From NCBI RefSeq assembly GCF_007678455.1, contig NZ_VEEP01000005.1, positions 108,380-172,379 on the forward strand: a stretch of DNA of 64,000 bases, in the 5' to 3' direction. Each line of letters begins with the position of its first letter. Positions within the stretch are counted from its first letter, which is position 1. The translations under genes were made by a program, and so were the position numbers. The stretch is from Cytobacillus oceanisediminis 2691. Its GTDB lineage: Bacteria > Bacillota > Bacilli > Bacillales > Cytobacillaceae. A model generated the notes under the pieces. That model made no database searches, was not told where the DNA came from, and saw only the letters and a list, made by a program, of their open reading frames with translations. Below are positions 56,701 to 64,000 of the stretch, piece by piece.

Positions 56701-56734
56701 AAAAAGCCGATCCGTGATTGGATCGGCTTTTTTG
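56701..56734. terminator. Terminator between ytoI and ytpI
   Basis: AAAAAGCCGATCC, GTGATT, GGATCGGCTTTTTT; usable from both sides. Confidence 0.92.
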
Positions 56735-56738
56735 AACG

Positions 56739-57035
56739 TTAATTTTCCTGCGCTTCCTTCACGGCATGGGGAAGATAGAACTTGTAGGCTTTAATCCCGC
56801 CCCATACACTCAATGAACCTATGGCAATGAATATAGCACCAACGATGTAGGTGACAGTTGTCTGGAAAAGGAATAGCTGGTTAATCCCGAAAGATGCGAC
56901 GAAAAGTCCCAGGGCGATGCTGGATTTGGCAGAAAGCCATTTACGCTCCGCAGGACGTTTGCTGCGGACATATTTAATCTTGTAAAAGATATAAAAGACG
57001 AATGAAAGAACGATCAAAAGTACGAGAATAGGCAT
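56739..57035 (-). CDS. ytpI: YtpI-like membrane protein
   Basis: A 98-residue protein with three hydrophobic segments: residues 2-18 (PILVLLIVLSFVFYIFY), about 36-55 and 60-80 (TVTYIVGAIFIAIGSLSVWGG). It matches YtpI by position between ytoI and nrnA and by layout. The function is unknown. The start is ATG at 57035 with TTGGAGGAATTG upstream. Confidence 0.85.
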   Translation of the reverse strand: MPILVLLIVLSFVFYIFYKIKYVRSKRPAERKWLSAKSSIALGLFVASFGINQLFLFQTTVTYIVGAIFIAIGSLSVWGGIKAYKFYLPHAVKEAQEN

Positions 57036-57182
57036 TGCAATTCCTCCAAATTCAATAATCTACTCTATTTTACCGTTTATTTAAGCAGAATGCCATACAG
57101 TTGTCCTTGTAGCGGCCTTATATAAAGGTTAAAATCTATTATTTTCGATTAAACCCTTCCCACATAAGCAAAAGAAATAATT

Positions 57183-57290
57183 ATGTCACAAAAAAATTAT
57201 TTATTCGCAAAAAGATAATTTTAATCGCAAAAAAAGGACTTTAATCGCAAAAAAGAATTTTATTCGCAAAAACCACCATTCGCAAATTGG
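57183..57290. repeat. Short-period array D: 20-bp units anchored on TCGCAAAA
   Basis: TCGCAAAA-type anchors lie at 57205, 57225, 57245 and 57264, with a TCACAAAA copy at 57185 and a shortened TCGCAAAT at 57280. Spacing is 20, 20, 20, 19, 16. Filler is AAGATAATTTTAA-like. It sits in the divergent gap between ytpI and nrnA. Confidence 0.85.
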
Positions 57291-57403
57291 AAAAAAACAC
57301 GGCTTTTTTTCAGCTCCACACTCCCCGTAAAATGTCTTCATGCTTTTCTTTTCCAAAAAATATGTTCATAATTGAGATATGAAAAAGGTGAAGGAGCATT
57401 TAA

Positions 57404-58339
57404 ATGAAAGAGCAAATACTTGAGGCAATTGAAAATTATGAGACCATCATTATCCACCGCCATGTGAGGCCTGATCCTGATGCGTACGGTTCCCAGGGGG
57501 GACTTGCCGAGATTTTAAAGGCTTCCTATCCTGAAAAGAATATTTACACTGTTGGCGCAGAGGAACCATCACTTCATTATCTGAGAAGGCTTGACTCTGT
57601 TCAGGACGATATTTTTAAAGGTGCGCTTGTCATTGTCTGTGACACCGCTAATGCCGAGCGGATTTGTGACGAGCGTTACCGCCTGGGAGAACAGCTTGTG
57701 AAGATTGACCACCATCCAAATGAAGATCCATATGGTAACCTTCAATGGGTTGATACTACAGCAAGTTCCACGAGTGAAATGATTTATGAATTTTACCTTA
57801 CTTTCAAGGATAGGGGCTTAAGGATGTCTGATGAGGCAGCAAGATTGCTTTATGCCGGTATTGTCGGAGACACGGGCCGATTCCTTTATCCAAGCACGAC
57901 CAATAAGACATTTGCCTATGCGGGAGAACTGATTCACTACAATTTCTCACGCACAGAGCTATATGACAGAATGTATGAACTCGCACCTAATGTGGTGAAG
58001 TTGAACGGATACATCTTACAGAACTTTGAGTTGCTCGAAAATGGTGCTGCGAAGGTCGTAATGAAGCAGGAATTACTGGACCAGTATTCCGTGAAACCTT
58101 CAGAAGCATCGTTGCTTGTCAGTGAACTGGGCAATGTTGGGGGAATCAAAGCGTGGGTGTTCTTTATCGAAGAAGAAGACCAAATCCGTGTGCGTCTCCG
58201 CTCTAAAGGACCTGTCATCAATACGATTGCCAGGAAATATAATGGCGGCGGACATCCGCTCGCTGCAGGGGCGTCAATTTACTCATGGGATGATGTCGAC
58301 CGTGTCCTGGCTGACCTTATCGAAGCTTGCAGAGAATAA
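57404..58339 (+). CDS. nrnA: NrnA, oligoribonuclease / pAp phosphatase
   Basis: A 311-residue DHH-DHHA1 phosphoesterase that degrades short RNA and converts 3'-phosphoadenosine 5'-phosphate to AMP. Metal motifs: IHRHVRPDPDAYGSQ, VCDTANAERI, KIDHHPNEDPYG and GGGHPLAAGAS. The start is ATG at 57404 behind AAAAGGTGAAGGAG. It is monocistronic. Confidence 0.96.
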   Translation: MKEQILEAIENYETIIIHRHVRPDPDAYGSQGGLAEILKASYPEKNIYTVGAEEPSLHYLRRLDSVQDDIFKGALVIVCDTANAERICDERYRLGEQLVKIDHHPNEDPYGNLQWVDTTASSTSEMIYEFYLTFKDRGLRMSDEAARLLYAGIVGDTGRFLYPSTTNKTFAYAGELIHYNFSRTELYDRMYELAPNVVKLNGYILQNFELLENGAAKVVMKQELLDQYSVKPSEASLLVSELGNVGGIKAWVFFIEEEDQIRVRLRSKGPVINTIARKYNGGGHPLAAGASIYSWDDVDRVLADLIEACRE

Positions 58340-58345
58340 AAATAT

Positions 58346-58374
58346 GGTGCGTTTCATTCAGAAACGCACCTTTC
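58346..58374 (+). terminator. Terminator after nrnA
   Basis: GGTGCGTTTC, ATTCA, GAAACGCACC, then TTT. Confidence 0.88.
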
Positions 58375-58377
58375 CAA

Positions 58378-58701
58378 TCATCTATTGTTAAAATAAACCC
58401 GCAAAGCATCAGCAATATCGGCATCCATTCCATCGGTTCTGATTGTATAATGGTCACCATCGAGGGACGAGGTAAAATCAGCGATGCCCTGCAGTTTTAA
58501 AAAGTCATCAATGTCGGATAGATGCTCACCCTGGTTCTTAAGGCTTTTTTGTCCGATAAAATCATCATTCACATAAACATCATACTGATCTTCATTTAGT
58601 TTTACCTGATTATCAGAATCAGCATTGTTCATCGCATAAGGCGGGAATAAACCACCTCCGACGCCGCTACCACTATTTCCAGCTCCGTTGTTAAAACTCA
58701 T
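58378..58701 (-). CDS. Hypothetical protein, 107 residues, Gly/Asn-rich N-terminus
   Basis: Not recognised. It begins MSFNNGAGNSGSGVGGGLFP, a flexible lead, then an acidic body (VNDDFIGQKSLKNQGEHLSD) and a C-terminal helix ADIADALRVYFNN. No signal peptide or membrane segment. The start is ATG at 58701 behind GGAGGGATT. It is convergent with nrnA and lies between nrnA and the sporulation genes ytrHI, so a spore role is possible but unproven. Confidence 0.72.
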   Translation of the reverse strand: MSFNNGAGNSGSGVGGGLFPPYAMNNADSDNQVKLNEDQYDVYVNDDFIGQKSLKNQGEHLSDIDDFLKLQGIADFTSSLDGDHYTIRTDGMDADIADALRVYFNNR

Positions 58702-58823
58702 CTGAAATCCCTCCTGTCTATACTTGCTCTGATAATGTATGATTCCCGTATCTTGCAAGAGTCACACGAGTAGATAACGAATGGAATAAATTACCTTTGT
58801 TTATGGATATCGGGTGGGAAGCC

Positions 58824-59432
58824 CAAAACTGTCAAGAAAACGCGGTGATTGTGACAGGTTTCCGGGTTCAGTACCCAAAGCTGTCAAAAAAACGTAGTTA
58901 TTGTGACAGGTTCCCGGGTTCAGAGACCAAAGCTGTCAATAAAACGTAGTTATCGTGACAGGTTTCTGGGTTCAAAGGCCAAGGCTGTCAAGAAAAGGTA
59001 GTTATTGTGACAGGTTTCAAGGTTCAGAGGTCAAAGCTGTCAATAAAACGTAGTTATTGTGACAGGTTTCCGGGTTCAAGGGCCAAAGCTGTCAAGAAAA
59101 CACGGTAATTGTGACAGGTTCCAAGGTTCAAAGGCCAAAGCTGTCAAGAAAACCTAGTTATTGTGACAGGTTTCAGGGTTCAGCGGCCAAAGTTGTCAAG
59201 AAAACATCGGTATTGTGACAGGTTACAAGGTTCAAAGGCCAAAGTTGTCAGGAAAACACGGTTATCGTGACAGGTTACAAGGTTCAAAGCCCAAGGCTGT
59301 CAAGAAAACGTAGTTATTGTGACAGGTTTCCGGGTTCAAGGGCCAAAGTTGTCAGGAAAACACTGTTATCGTGACAGGTTTCAGGGTTCAAAGGCCAAAG
59401 CTGTCAAGAAAACGCGGAATCGTGTCAGGTTT
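58824..59432 (+). repeat. Array 3: about 12 tandem units, exact 52-bp period
   Basis: GACAGG anchors begin at 58853, 58905, 58957, 59009, 59061, 59113, 59165, 59217, 59269, 59321 and 59373, all 52 bp apart, with a decayed GTCAGG near 59424. CTGTCAA-type half-sites begin at 58829 and repeat in step to 59401. The unit reads GACAGGTTTCCGGGTTCA, AGGGCCAAAGCTGTCAAG, then AAAACGTAGTTATTGT. It fills the 817-bp gap between the hypothetical gene and ytrI, both leftward. Rightward reading frames here are artefacts of the repeat. Confidence 0.95.
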
Positions 59433-59518
59433 CCGGCCATCTTCCTCTTTTTGTCCTATAAGCTGTATCCTCCAATGAGGTGTCCGAGCTCTAACCAAAA
59501 ACTGTCTCGCAAACCCGG

Positions 59519-60022
59519 TCAATCCAGACTGATTTCCACCAGTATGCTGACTGATGTATAAATGACCATTGATTTGATTTTCAGTTTATAGCGTTTGTCA
59601 CTGATTCTGATTGATTTATTTTCAATCACCTTTGTAATCAGTTCCCTGCTTTTGAAAACAGAATCGAGGTCTTTGGCGAGGAGCATGTTTAATTGTCCTT
59701 TGGTCTCCTCCTCGATTTCGTAGATGCTGAGTGTATCCAGCTGTTTATACTTTTTATCATTGACGATTTTCACCTTGATTTCCTGCACGGTGAGCTTTTC
59801 CTGGTTCTTTTTGTTTAATTCTTCATAATCCTCCATCCAGATTTCGATGTCACTTTTCAAGTCTGCGATTTCATCTTTTTGCTGCTCGATCGTTTTCGCG
59901 TGTTTTTCCATCCATGCGCCATTCATATATAAAAACAAAACCCAGCTTACGAGTGCGCCAACTGCTGCACCGGAAAAGAATCGCTGCCATTCTGGCTTTC
60001 GGTAATAAGGAGGAACCCTCAT
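59519..60022 (-). CDS. ytrI: Sporulation membrane protein YtrI
   Basis: A 167-residue protein with one membrane segment (about residues 16-35, FFSGAAVGALVSWVLFLYM) and a long coiled-coil region after it. YtrH and YtrI are sigma-E-dependent and needed for efficient sporulation in B. subtilis. The start is taken as ATG at 60022 (MRVPPYYRKPEW) with CAGGAG 10 bases upstream; the ATG three codons earlier is only 1 base from that site. It is 1 bp from ytrH, so the pair is an operon. Confidence 0.9.
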   Translation of the reverse strand: MRVPPYYRKPEWQRFFSGAAVGALVSWVLFLYMNGAWMEKHAKTIEQQKDEIADLKSDIEIWMEDYEELNKKNQEKLTVQEIKVKIVNDKKYKQLDTLSIYEIEEETKGQLNMLLAKDLDSVFKSRELITKVIENKSIRISDKRYKLKIKSMVIYTSVSILVEISLD

Positions 60023-60023
60023 A

Positions 60024-60353
60024 TCAGACATGCTCCTGTGTCAGCCAGTCAATGAGAAGGGCCCCAGTCTGGGCACCGCCCATGGCCGTGAGGATCAATA
60101 GAAACTGTTTGAAAATATCCTTTGTTTCTCCGTGTAAAAGTCCCTTTTCAAAGCTGTAGACAGTATCAAATGTGCCGCCAATCGCAGCGATGATGGCCCA
60201 GATCCGAATGGAGCTGGAGAAACGGGCGATTTCCGTCATTAAAGGCTGTCCTGTTAAAAAAGCGGCTAACCCTCCGATCAAAGAGCCGCCCAGCAAAACG
60301 CCTAGCGCAATGAAATATGCTTCAAACAAACCCGGGATAAATGGCTGGTTCAT
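60024..60353 (-). CDS. ytrH: Sporulation membrane protein YtrH
   Basis: A 109-residue membrane protein with three hydrophobic segments (AYFIALGVLLGGSLIGGLAAFL, IWAIIAAIGGTFDTVYSF, FLLILTAMGGAQTGALLIDWL). It is the first gene of ytrHI. The start is ATG at 60353 with AAAGGG 8 bases upstream. It is divergent from dnaE, as in B. subtilis. Confidence 0.93.
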   Translation of the reverse strand: MNQPFIPGLFEAYFIALGVLLGGSLIGGLAAFLTGQPLMTEIARFSSSIRIWAIIAAIGGTFDTVYSFEKGLLHGETKDIFKQFLLILTAMGGAQTGALLIDWLTQEHV

Positions 60354-60522
60354 CGTATACACCCTTTGTAAAAAGTCGATTTTTTACCTCGTACTTCATC
60401 ATATGGACAATCAGCCTGCGATATGTTTAAACTTACGTGAATAAAGGAGAACATATTTTCTTTTTTGGTCTTAAAAGCCTATAATGAAAGAAGATGAACC
60501 TTACCTAAAGGGTGTGAGAGAT

Positions 60523-63500
60523 ATGCCGTTTATTCACCTTCATGTCTATAGTGCATTCAGCCTGCTCACCAGTACGGCTACAGTCGAGCAGCTTGTCCGC
60601 GATGCAAAGGCAAAAGGCTTTTCCGCACTCGCACTGACAGATCATAATGTAATGTACGGAACGGTTGCATTTTATAAAGAATGCCTGAGGAATTCAATCA
60701 AGCCATTGCTTGGCCTGACAGTTGATGTCGTCAGTACCTCTCTGGAAAATGAATCCTTCCCGCTTGTTCTCCTTGCGAAAAACAATGAGGGATTCCAGAA
60801 TCTGATCAAGATTTCAAGTGCTGTACAGACGAAATCCCCCGAAGGAATTCCGGTGAAGTGGCTGAAGCATTATGCCGCAGGACTATTTGCGATGACACCA
60901 GGTACCAGGGGTGAAATAGAATATTATTTGGCAAATGAAGAAAAAGACCAAGCATTAAATACAGTTGCTTCATATAAACAAATCTTTGGAAACGATAACT
61001 TTTACCTGGCCATACAGGATCACGGTCTCCCCGGGCAGAAGGAGCTGGTCAAACAACTGGCTGGTCTAGGTTCGGAAACAAACACGCCATTGGCTGCTTC
61101 GAACCAGGTGCATTATCTGGACAAGGAGGATTCCTTTGCCCAGGAATGCCTGCTTGCGATCAAGAATGGCGATAAACTTCAGGATGATGCCCGCGAAAGG
61201 CTTGGCAGCAGCGAGTATTACCTGAAACCCTCAAAGGAAATGGGCGATTTGTTTTCGGATTATCCAGAAGCCTTGGAAAACACGCTGAAAATAGCGGAAG
61301 AGTGCAATGTCATGCTTGACTTTGGTACAAGGCATCTGCCGAAGTTTCCGGTCGAACCGGGGAAAAGTGCCGATGGGATGCTTGAGGAACTCTGTTTCCA
61401 GGGACTCGAAAAACGTTACGGAAACCCGTCACGGCAGCATGTGGAAAGACTTGAATATGAATTATCCATCATTAAGAAAATGAACTTCAGCGACTATTTC
61501 CTGATTGTATGGGATTTCATCAAATATTCGAGAGAAAAGGGGATTCTGATCGGTCCTGGCCGTGGTTCAGCAGCGGGATCGATTGTATCCTATGTGCTGT
61601 TCATTACCGATGCCGATCCGATTGAACATAATCTTCTCTTCGAAAGGTTCCTGAATCCGGAACGAATTTCCATGCCCGACATCGATATCGATTTTCCTGA
61701 TAATCGCAGGGATGAGGTTATAGAATATGTTGCAGCAAAATATGGGGAGCTGCATGTCGCGCAGATCGCTACCTTCGGAACACTTGCAGCCAAGGCGGCG
61801 GTCAGGGACGTAGGCCGTGTTTTCGGTCTGAACACTAAGGAACTCGAGAGGCTCTCCAGGCTTGTTCCATCACGATTGGGAATCACTCTGAAGGATGCCA
61901 TCAATGAATCTGGCGGACTTAGGGAGTTTATCGAAGAATCTTCAAAGAATAGGAGAATCCTTGAAACGGCGATGAAACTGGAGGGCTTGCCGCGACATAC
62001 TTCCACTCACGCTGCAGGTGTCGTCATCAGTGAACAGCCGCTTACGAATGTCGTTCCGATCCAATCAGGCCAGTCAAGAGTGTTCCTTACCCAATATTCA
62101 ATGGATCATCTTGAAGAAATAGGTTTATTGAAGATGGACTTCCTTGGCTTAAGAAATCTGACTTTAATTGATTCCATTCTGCATTCGATCCAGCATAAAA
62201 CCGGGCAAAAGCTTCTTGTCCATGATATCCCGGGTGAAGATAAACAAACGTTTCAATTGCTCGGCAGAGGCGAGACGACAGGTATTTTCCAGCTTGAGTC
62301 TGAAGGAATGCGGAAAGTACTGACAAGGCTGGAACCAACACGATTTGAAGATATCGTCGCAGTCAACGCCCTTTATCGTCCGGGCCCAATGGAGAATATT
62401 CCTTTGTTCATTGACCGCAAGCATGGGAGACAGGATATCGATTATTATCATAAGGACCTTGAACCAATCCTGCGCGATACATATGGAGTCATTGTTTATC
62501 AGGAGCAAATCATGCAGATTGCCTCTAAGATGGCTGGTTTCTCACTCGGAGAAGCAGATCTGCTCCGAAGAGCGGTCTCGAAGAAAAAGAAAGAAGTCCT
62601 GGCTCAGGAACGGGAACATTTTGTGAATGGCGCGTTAAGAAAGGGATACGATACACAGACCGCGAATCTGGTCTATGATTTAATCGTCCGTTTCGCCAAT
62701 TATGGCTTCAACCGCAGCCATGCTGTCGCGTACAGCATGATCGCCTATCAGCTGGCCTATCTAAAAACACATTATCCGCTTTATTTCATGGCTTCCCTGC
62801 TGACATCCGCCATCGGCAATGACACCAAAATTGCCCAGTATGCAAGGGAACTTCAGCAAATGGAAATCAAGCTTTTGCCTCCTTCCATCAACAGAAGCGC
62901 TTTCAGCTTCCAGCCGGAAGGGGACAGTGTTCGATACAGCCTTGCAGGAATCAAAGGCGTGGGGATCGCATCACTAAAGGAAATATTTCAGGCGAGAAGA
63001 ACAGGGCATTTCAAGGATATCTTCGACTTTTGCATCCGTGTGCCGCAAAAGGCCGCAACAAGAAAAGTGGTTGAAGCTCTGATCTATTCAGGTGCTTTCG
63101 ATGAATTCGGGCAGGACCGTGCCGTCCTTTTAGCGACTATAGATGTGGCGCTTGAACACGCACAGCTTGTAGCTCCGGATGACAACGGGCAAATCGATAT
63201 GTTCGCAGAAGCAGAGTTTTCCCTAAAGCCGAAGTATATAGAGGTTGACCCGATGCGAATAGAAGACAAGCTCAGCCTTGAAAAAGAGGTCCTGGGAGTC
63301 TATCTCTCCAGGCATCCTGTTTCCATCCATGAGAAGGAGTTCGAGGCCGCCGGGGTTAAAAAGATTGCGTCAAAGGCTCCAGGGAGCAAAATAAGGCTTG
63401 GCGTCTATATAACGGAACAGAAGAAAATCCGCACAAAAAAAGGAGAAGCCATGGCCTTCCTCACTCTCAGTGACGCAAGCGGAGAAACAGAAGCTGTTGT

Positions 63501-63882
63501 TTTCCCAACTGTCTACAAGCAGTATGGACATGTCTTGAAGCAGGGCGGGATGGCGCTTCTGGAAGGAAAGTTCGATGAACGGGATGGAAGGAGCCAATTT
63601 ATCGTACAGCAAGTGCTTGACCTTGAAAAAGAAGCGAAAAACGGACAGAAAAAGCCGGTCTTGTATTTGCGAATCGCGAAGGGTGCCGACAGCGCCGGTA
63701 AAATGAATGAACTTAAAGCTTTATTGAAAAAACATCAAGGCACTGTTCCGGTTATTGTGTATAACGAAGAGAACGAGAAATCGATGCTGTTGCCAAATGA
63801 GTTCTGCGTGAATCCCGAACGGGGAAGTGTGGGAGAATTAAAAAAGATATTGGGTGACAAGAATGTTGTCCTGAAAAATTAG
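60523..63882 (+). CDS. dnaE: DNA polymerase III alpha subunit DnaE
   Basis: A 1119-residue C-family polymerase, which in Bacillus extends RNA primers before PolC takes over. Domains in order: PHP (1-210, HLHVYSAFSLL), palm with GPGRGSAAGS and the catalytic carboxylates PDIDIDF (Asp386, Asp388, Asp390), thumb/fingers, helix-hairpin-helix (about 820, LAGIKGVGIASLKEIF) and an OB domain (about 965-1050). There is no proofreading exonuclease domain, as expected for DnaE rather than PolC. The start is ATG at 60523 with AAAGGGTG upstream. Confidence 0.97.
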   Translation: MPFIHLHVYSAFSLLTSTATVEQLVRDAKAKGFSALALTDHNVMYGTVAFYKECLRNSIKPLLGLTVDVVSTSLENESFPLVLLAKNNEGFQNLIKISSAVQTKSPEGIPVKWLKHYAAGLFAMTPGTRGEIEYYLANEEKDQALNTVASYKQIFGNDNFYLAIQDHGLPGQKELVKQLAGLGSETNTPLAASNQVHYLDKEDSFAQECLLAIKNGDKLQDDARERLGSSEYYLKPSKEMGDLFSDYPEALENTLKIAEECNVMLDFGTRHLPKFPVEPGKSADGMLEELCFQGLEKRYGNPSRQHVERLEYELSIIKKMNFSDYFLIVWDFIKYSREKGILIGPGRGSAAGSIVSYVLFITDADPIEHNLLFERFLNPERISMPDIDIDFPDNRRDEVIEYVAAKYGELHVAQIATFGTLAAKAAVRDVGRVFGLNTKELERLSRLVPSRLGITLKDAINESGGLREFIEESSKNRRILETAMKLEGLPRHTSTHAAGVVISEQPLTNVVPIQSGQSRVFLTQYSMDHLEEIGLLKMDFLGLRNLTLIDSILHSIQHKTGQKLLVHDIPGEDKQTFQLLGRGETTGIFQLESEGMRKVLTRLEPTRFEDIVAVNALYRPGPMENIPLFIDRKHGRQDIDYYHKDLEPILRDTYGVIVYQEQIMQIASKMAGFSLGEADLLRRAVSKKKKEVLAQEREHFVNGALRKGYDTQTANLVYDLIVRFANYGFNRSHAVAYSMIAYQLAYLKTHYPLYFMASLLTSAIGNDTKIAQYARELQQMEIKLLPPSINRSAFSFQPEGDSVRYSLAGIKGVGIASLKEIFQARRTGHFKDIFDFCIRVPQKAATRKVVEALIYSGAFDEFGQDRAVLLATIDVALEHAQLVAPDDNGQIDMFAEAEFSLKPKYIEVDPMRIEDKLSLEKEVLGVYLSRHPVSIHEKEFEAAGVKKIASKAPGSKIRLGVYITEQKKIRTKKGEAMAFLTLSDASGETEAVVFPTVYKQYGHVLKQGGMALLEGKFDERDGRSQFIVQQVLDLEKEAKNGQKKPVLYLRIAKGADSAGKMNELKALLKKHQGTVPVIVYNEENEKSMLLPNEFCVNPERGSVGELKKILGDKNVVLKN

Positions 63883-63940
63883 TTCTTTACAAGTATAATA
63901 GATGTGTTATATTGGAAAAGGATATGTGTGGTCAGACCAC
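63871..63940 (+). promoter_or_regulatory. Promoter and GntR-type palindrome of the next gene
   Basis: CTGAAA (63871-63876), 17-bp spacer, TATAAT (63894-63899); a second option is TTTACA-N16-TATATT (63886-63913). Downstream is a perfect 13-bp palindrome, GTGGTCAGACCAC (63928-63940). TGGTNNNACCA is the usual operator form of FadR-subfamily GntR regulators. The controlled gene starts beyond the right edge. Confidence 0.6.
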
Positions 63941-64000
63941 TGAAGTAGGCAGCTTTTTTAAATAATCAGGCCGTTCGCCTATTATTGTGTCGCTGATCTT

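Noticed and set aside
58824-59561. 80-residue rightward reading frame at 59319-59561
   Set aside because: It starts inside the array, has no ribosome site and runs into the antisense of ytrI.

Overview
The window looks like a chromosomal segment of an endospore-forming member of the Bacillaceae (Bacillus, Mesobacillus or a close relative). The evidence is an alpha/beta-type small acid-soluble spore protein, the spore proteins YtfJ (GerW family), YtrH and YtrI, a CcpA regulator with cre operators, a sigma-B-type promoter, a Tyr T-box leader, a preQ1-I riboswitch, ARG boxes, and a gene order that largely follows the ytx/acu/tyrS/rpsD/ezrA/thiI/ackA/argGH/ald/nrnA/dnaE segment of B. subtilis as I recall it. 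No rRNA, tRNA, prophage, insertion sequence or CRISPR array was seen. The taxonomic placement is inference from recognised proteins.

Layout. 1-3.6 kb: an M29 aminopeptidase cut by the left edge, a 13-copy 52-bp array, then sigma-B-type ytxG-ytxH and ytxJ. 3.6-8.5 kb: a long FtsA/PilM-like ATPase gene divergent from aroA (chorismate mutase-DAHP synthase) and ccpA. 8.8-13.3 kb: acetate activation and its control (acuCBA divergent from acsA, with a cre between). 13.4-21.3 kb: a class A PBP, T-box-controlled tyrS, rpsD with a structured leader, and the diguanylate cyclase dgcP. 21.5-29.3 kb: methionine gamma-lyase with a perfect cre, a GAF-type methionine-R-sulfoxide reductase, refZ, hisJ, ezrA, and the nifZ-thiI pair for tRNA thiolation. 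29.3-41.9 kb: sspA, mbcS, a HesB-like protein, rarD, nadK2, sppA-yteJ, ytfI-ytfJ, tpx, ytxK, ackA, an EcsC-family gene and moaB. 42-43.3 kb: a second 52-bp array followed by two decayed genes. 43.7-53.9 kb: argGH, a UspA protein, ald, ppaC, an AmiS/UreI channel, deoC-cdd, preQ1-controlled queF and an M24B peptidase. 54.1-64 kb: a UPF0173 hydrolase, ytoI, ytpI, nrnA, a third long 52-bp array, ytrHI and dnaE. The right edge holds the promoter and a GntR-type palindrome of the next gene.

The most unusual content is intergenic. Four separate arrays (near 1.2, 37.7, 42.1 and 58.9 kb) repeat with a period of exactly 52 bp. Their sequences differ, yet each unit keeps one skeleton: TGTC, 19 bp, GACA, 25 bp. 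Four more arrays (near 8.7, 18.1, 52.7 and 57.2 kb) repeat every 20-21 bp around a TCG anchor. Both periods are close to whole numbers of DNA helical turns (about 5 and 2), and A-tracts recur in phase. No protein-coding explanation fits, and I know of no name for this repeat family. It is my best candidate for an undescribed system.

Functional links. CcpA, acsA, acuABC, ackA and mbcS form an acetate/acyl-CoA group with visible cre sites at acuA/acsA and megL. Cysteine and sulfur metabolism is represented by megL, fRMsr, the NifZ-ThiI pair and a HesB-like protein. Small regulatory RNAs and leaders (tyrS, rpsD, queF, possibly aroA) control translation-related genes.
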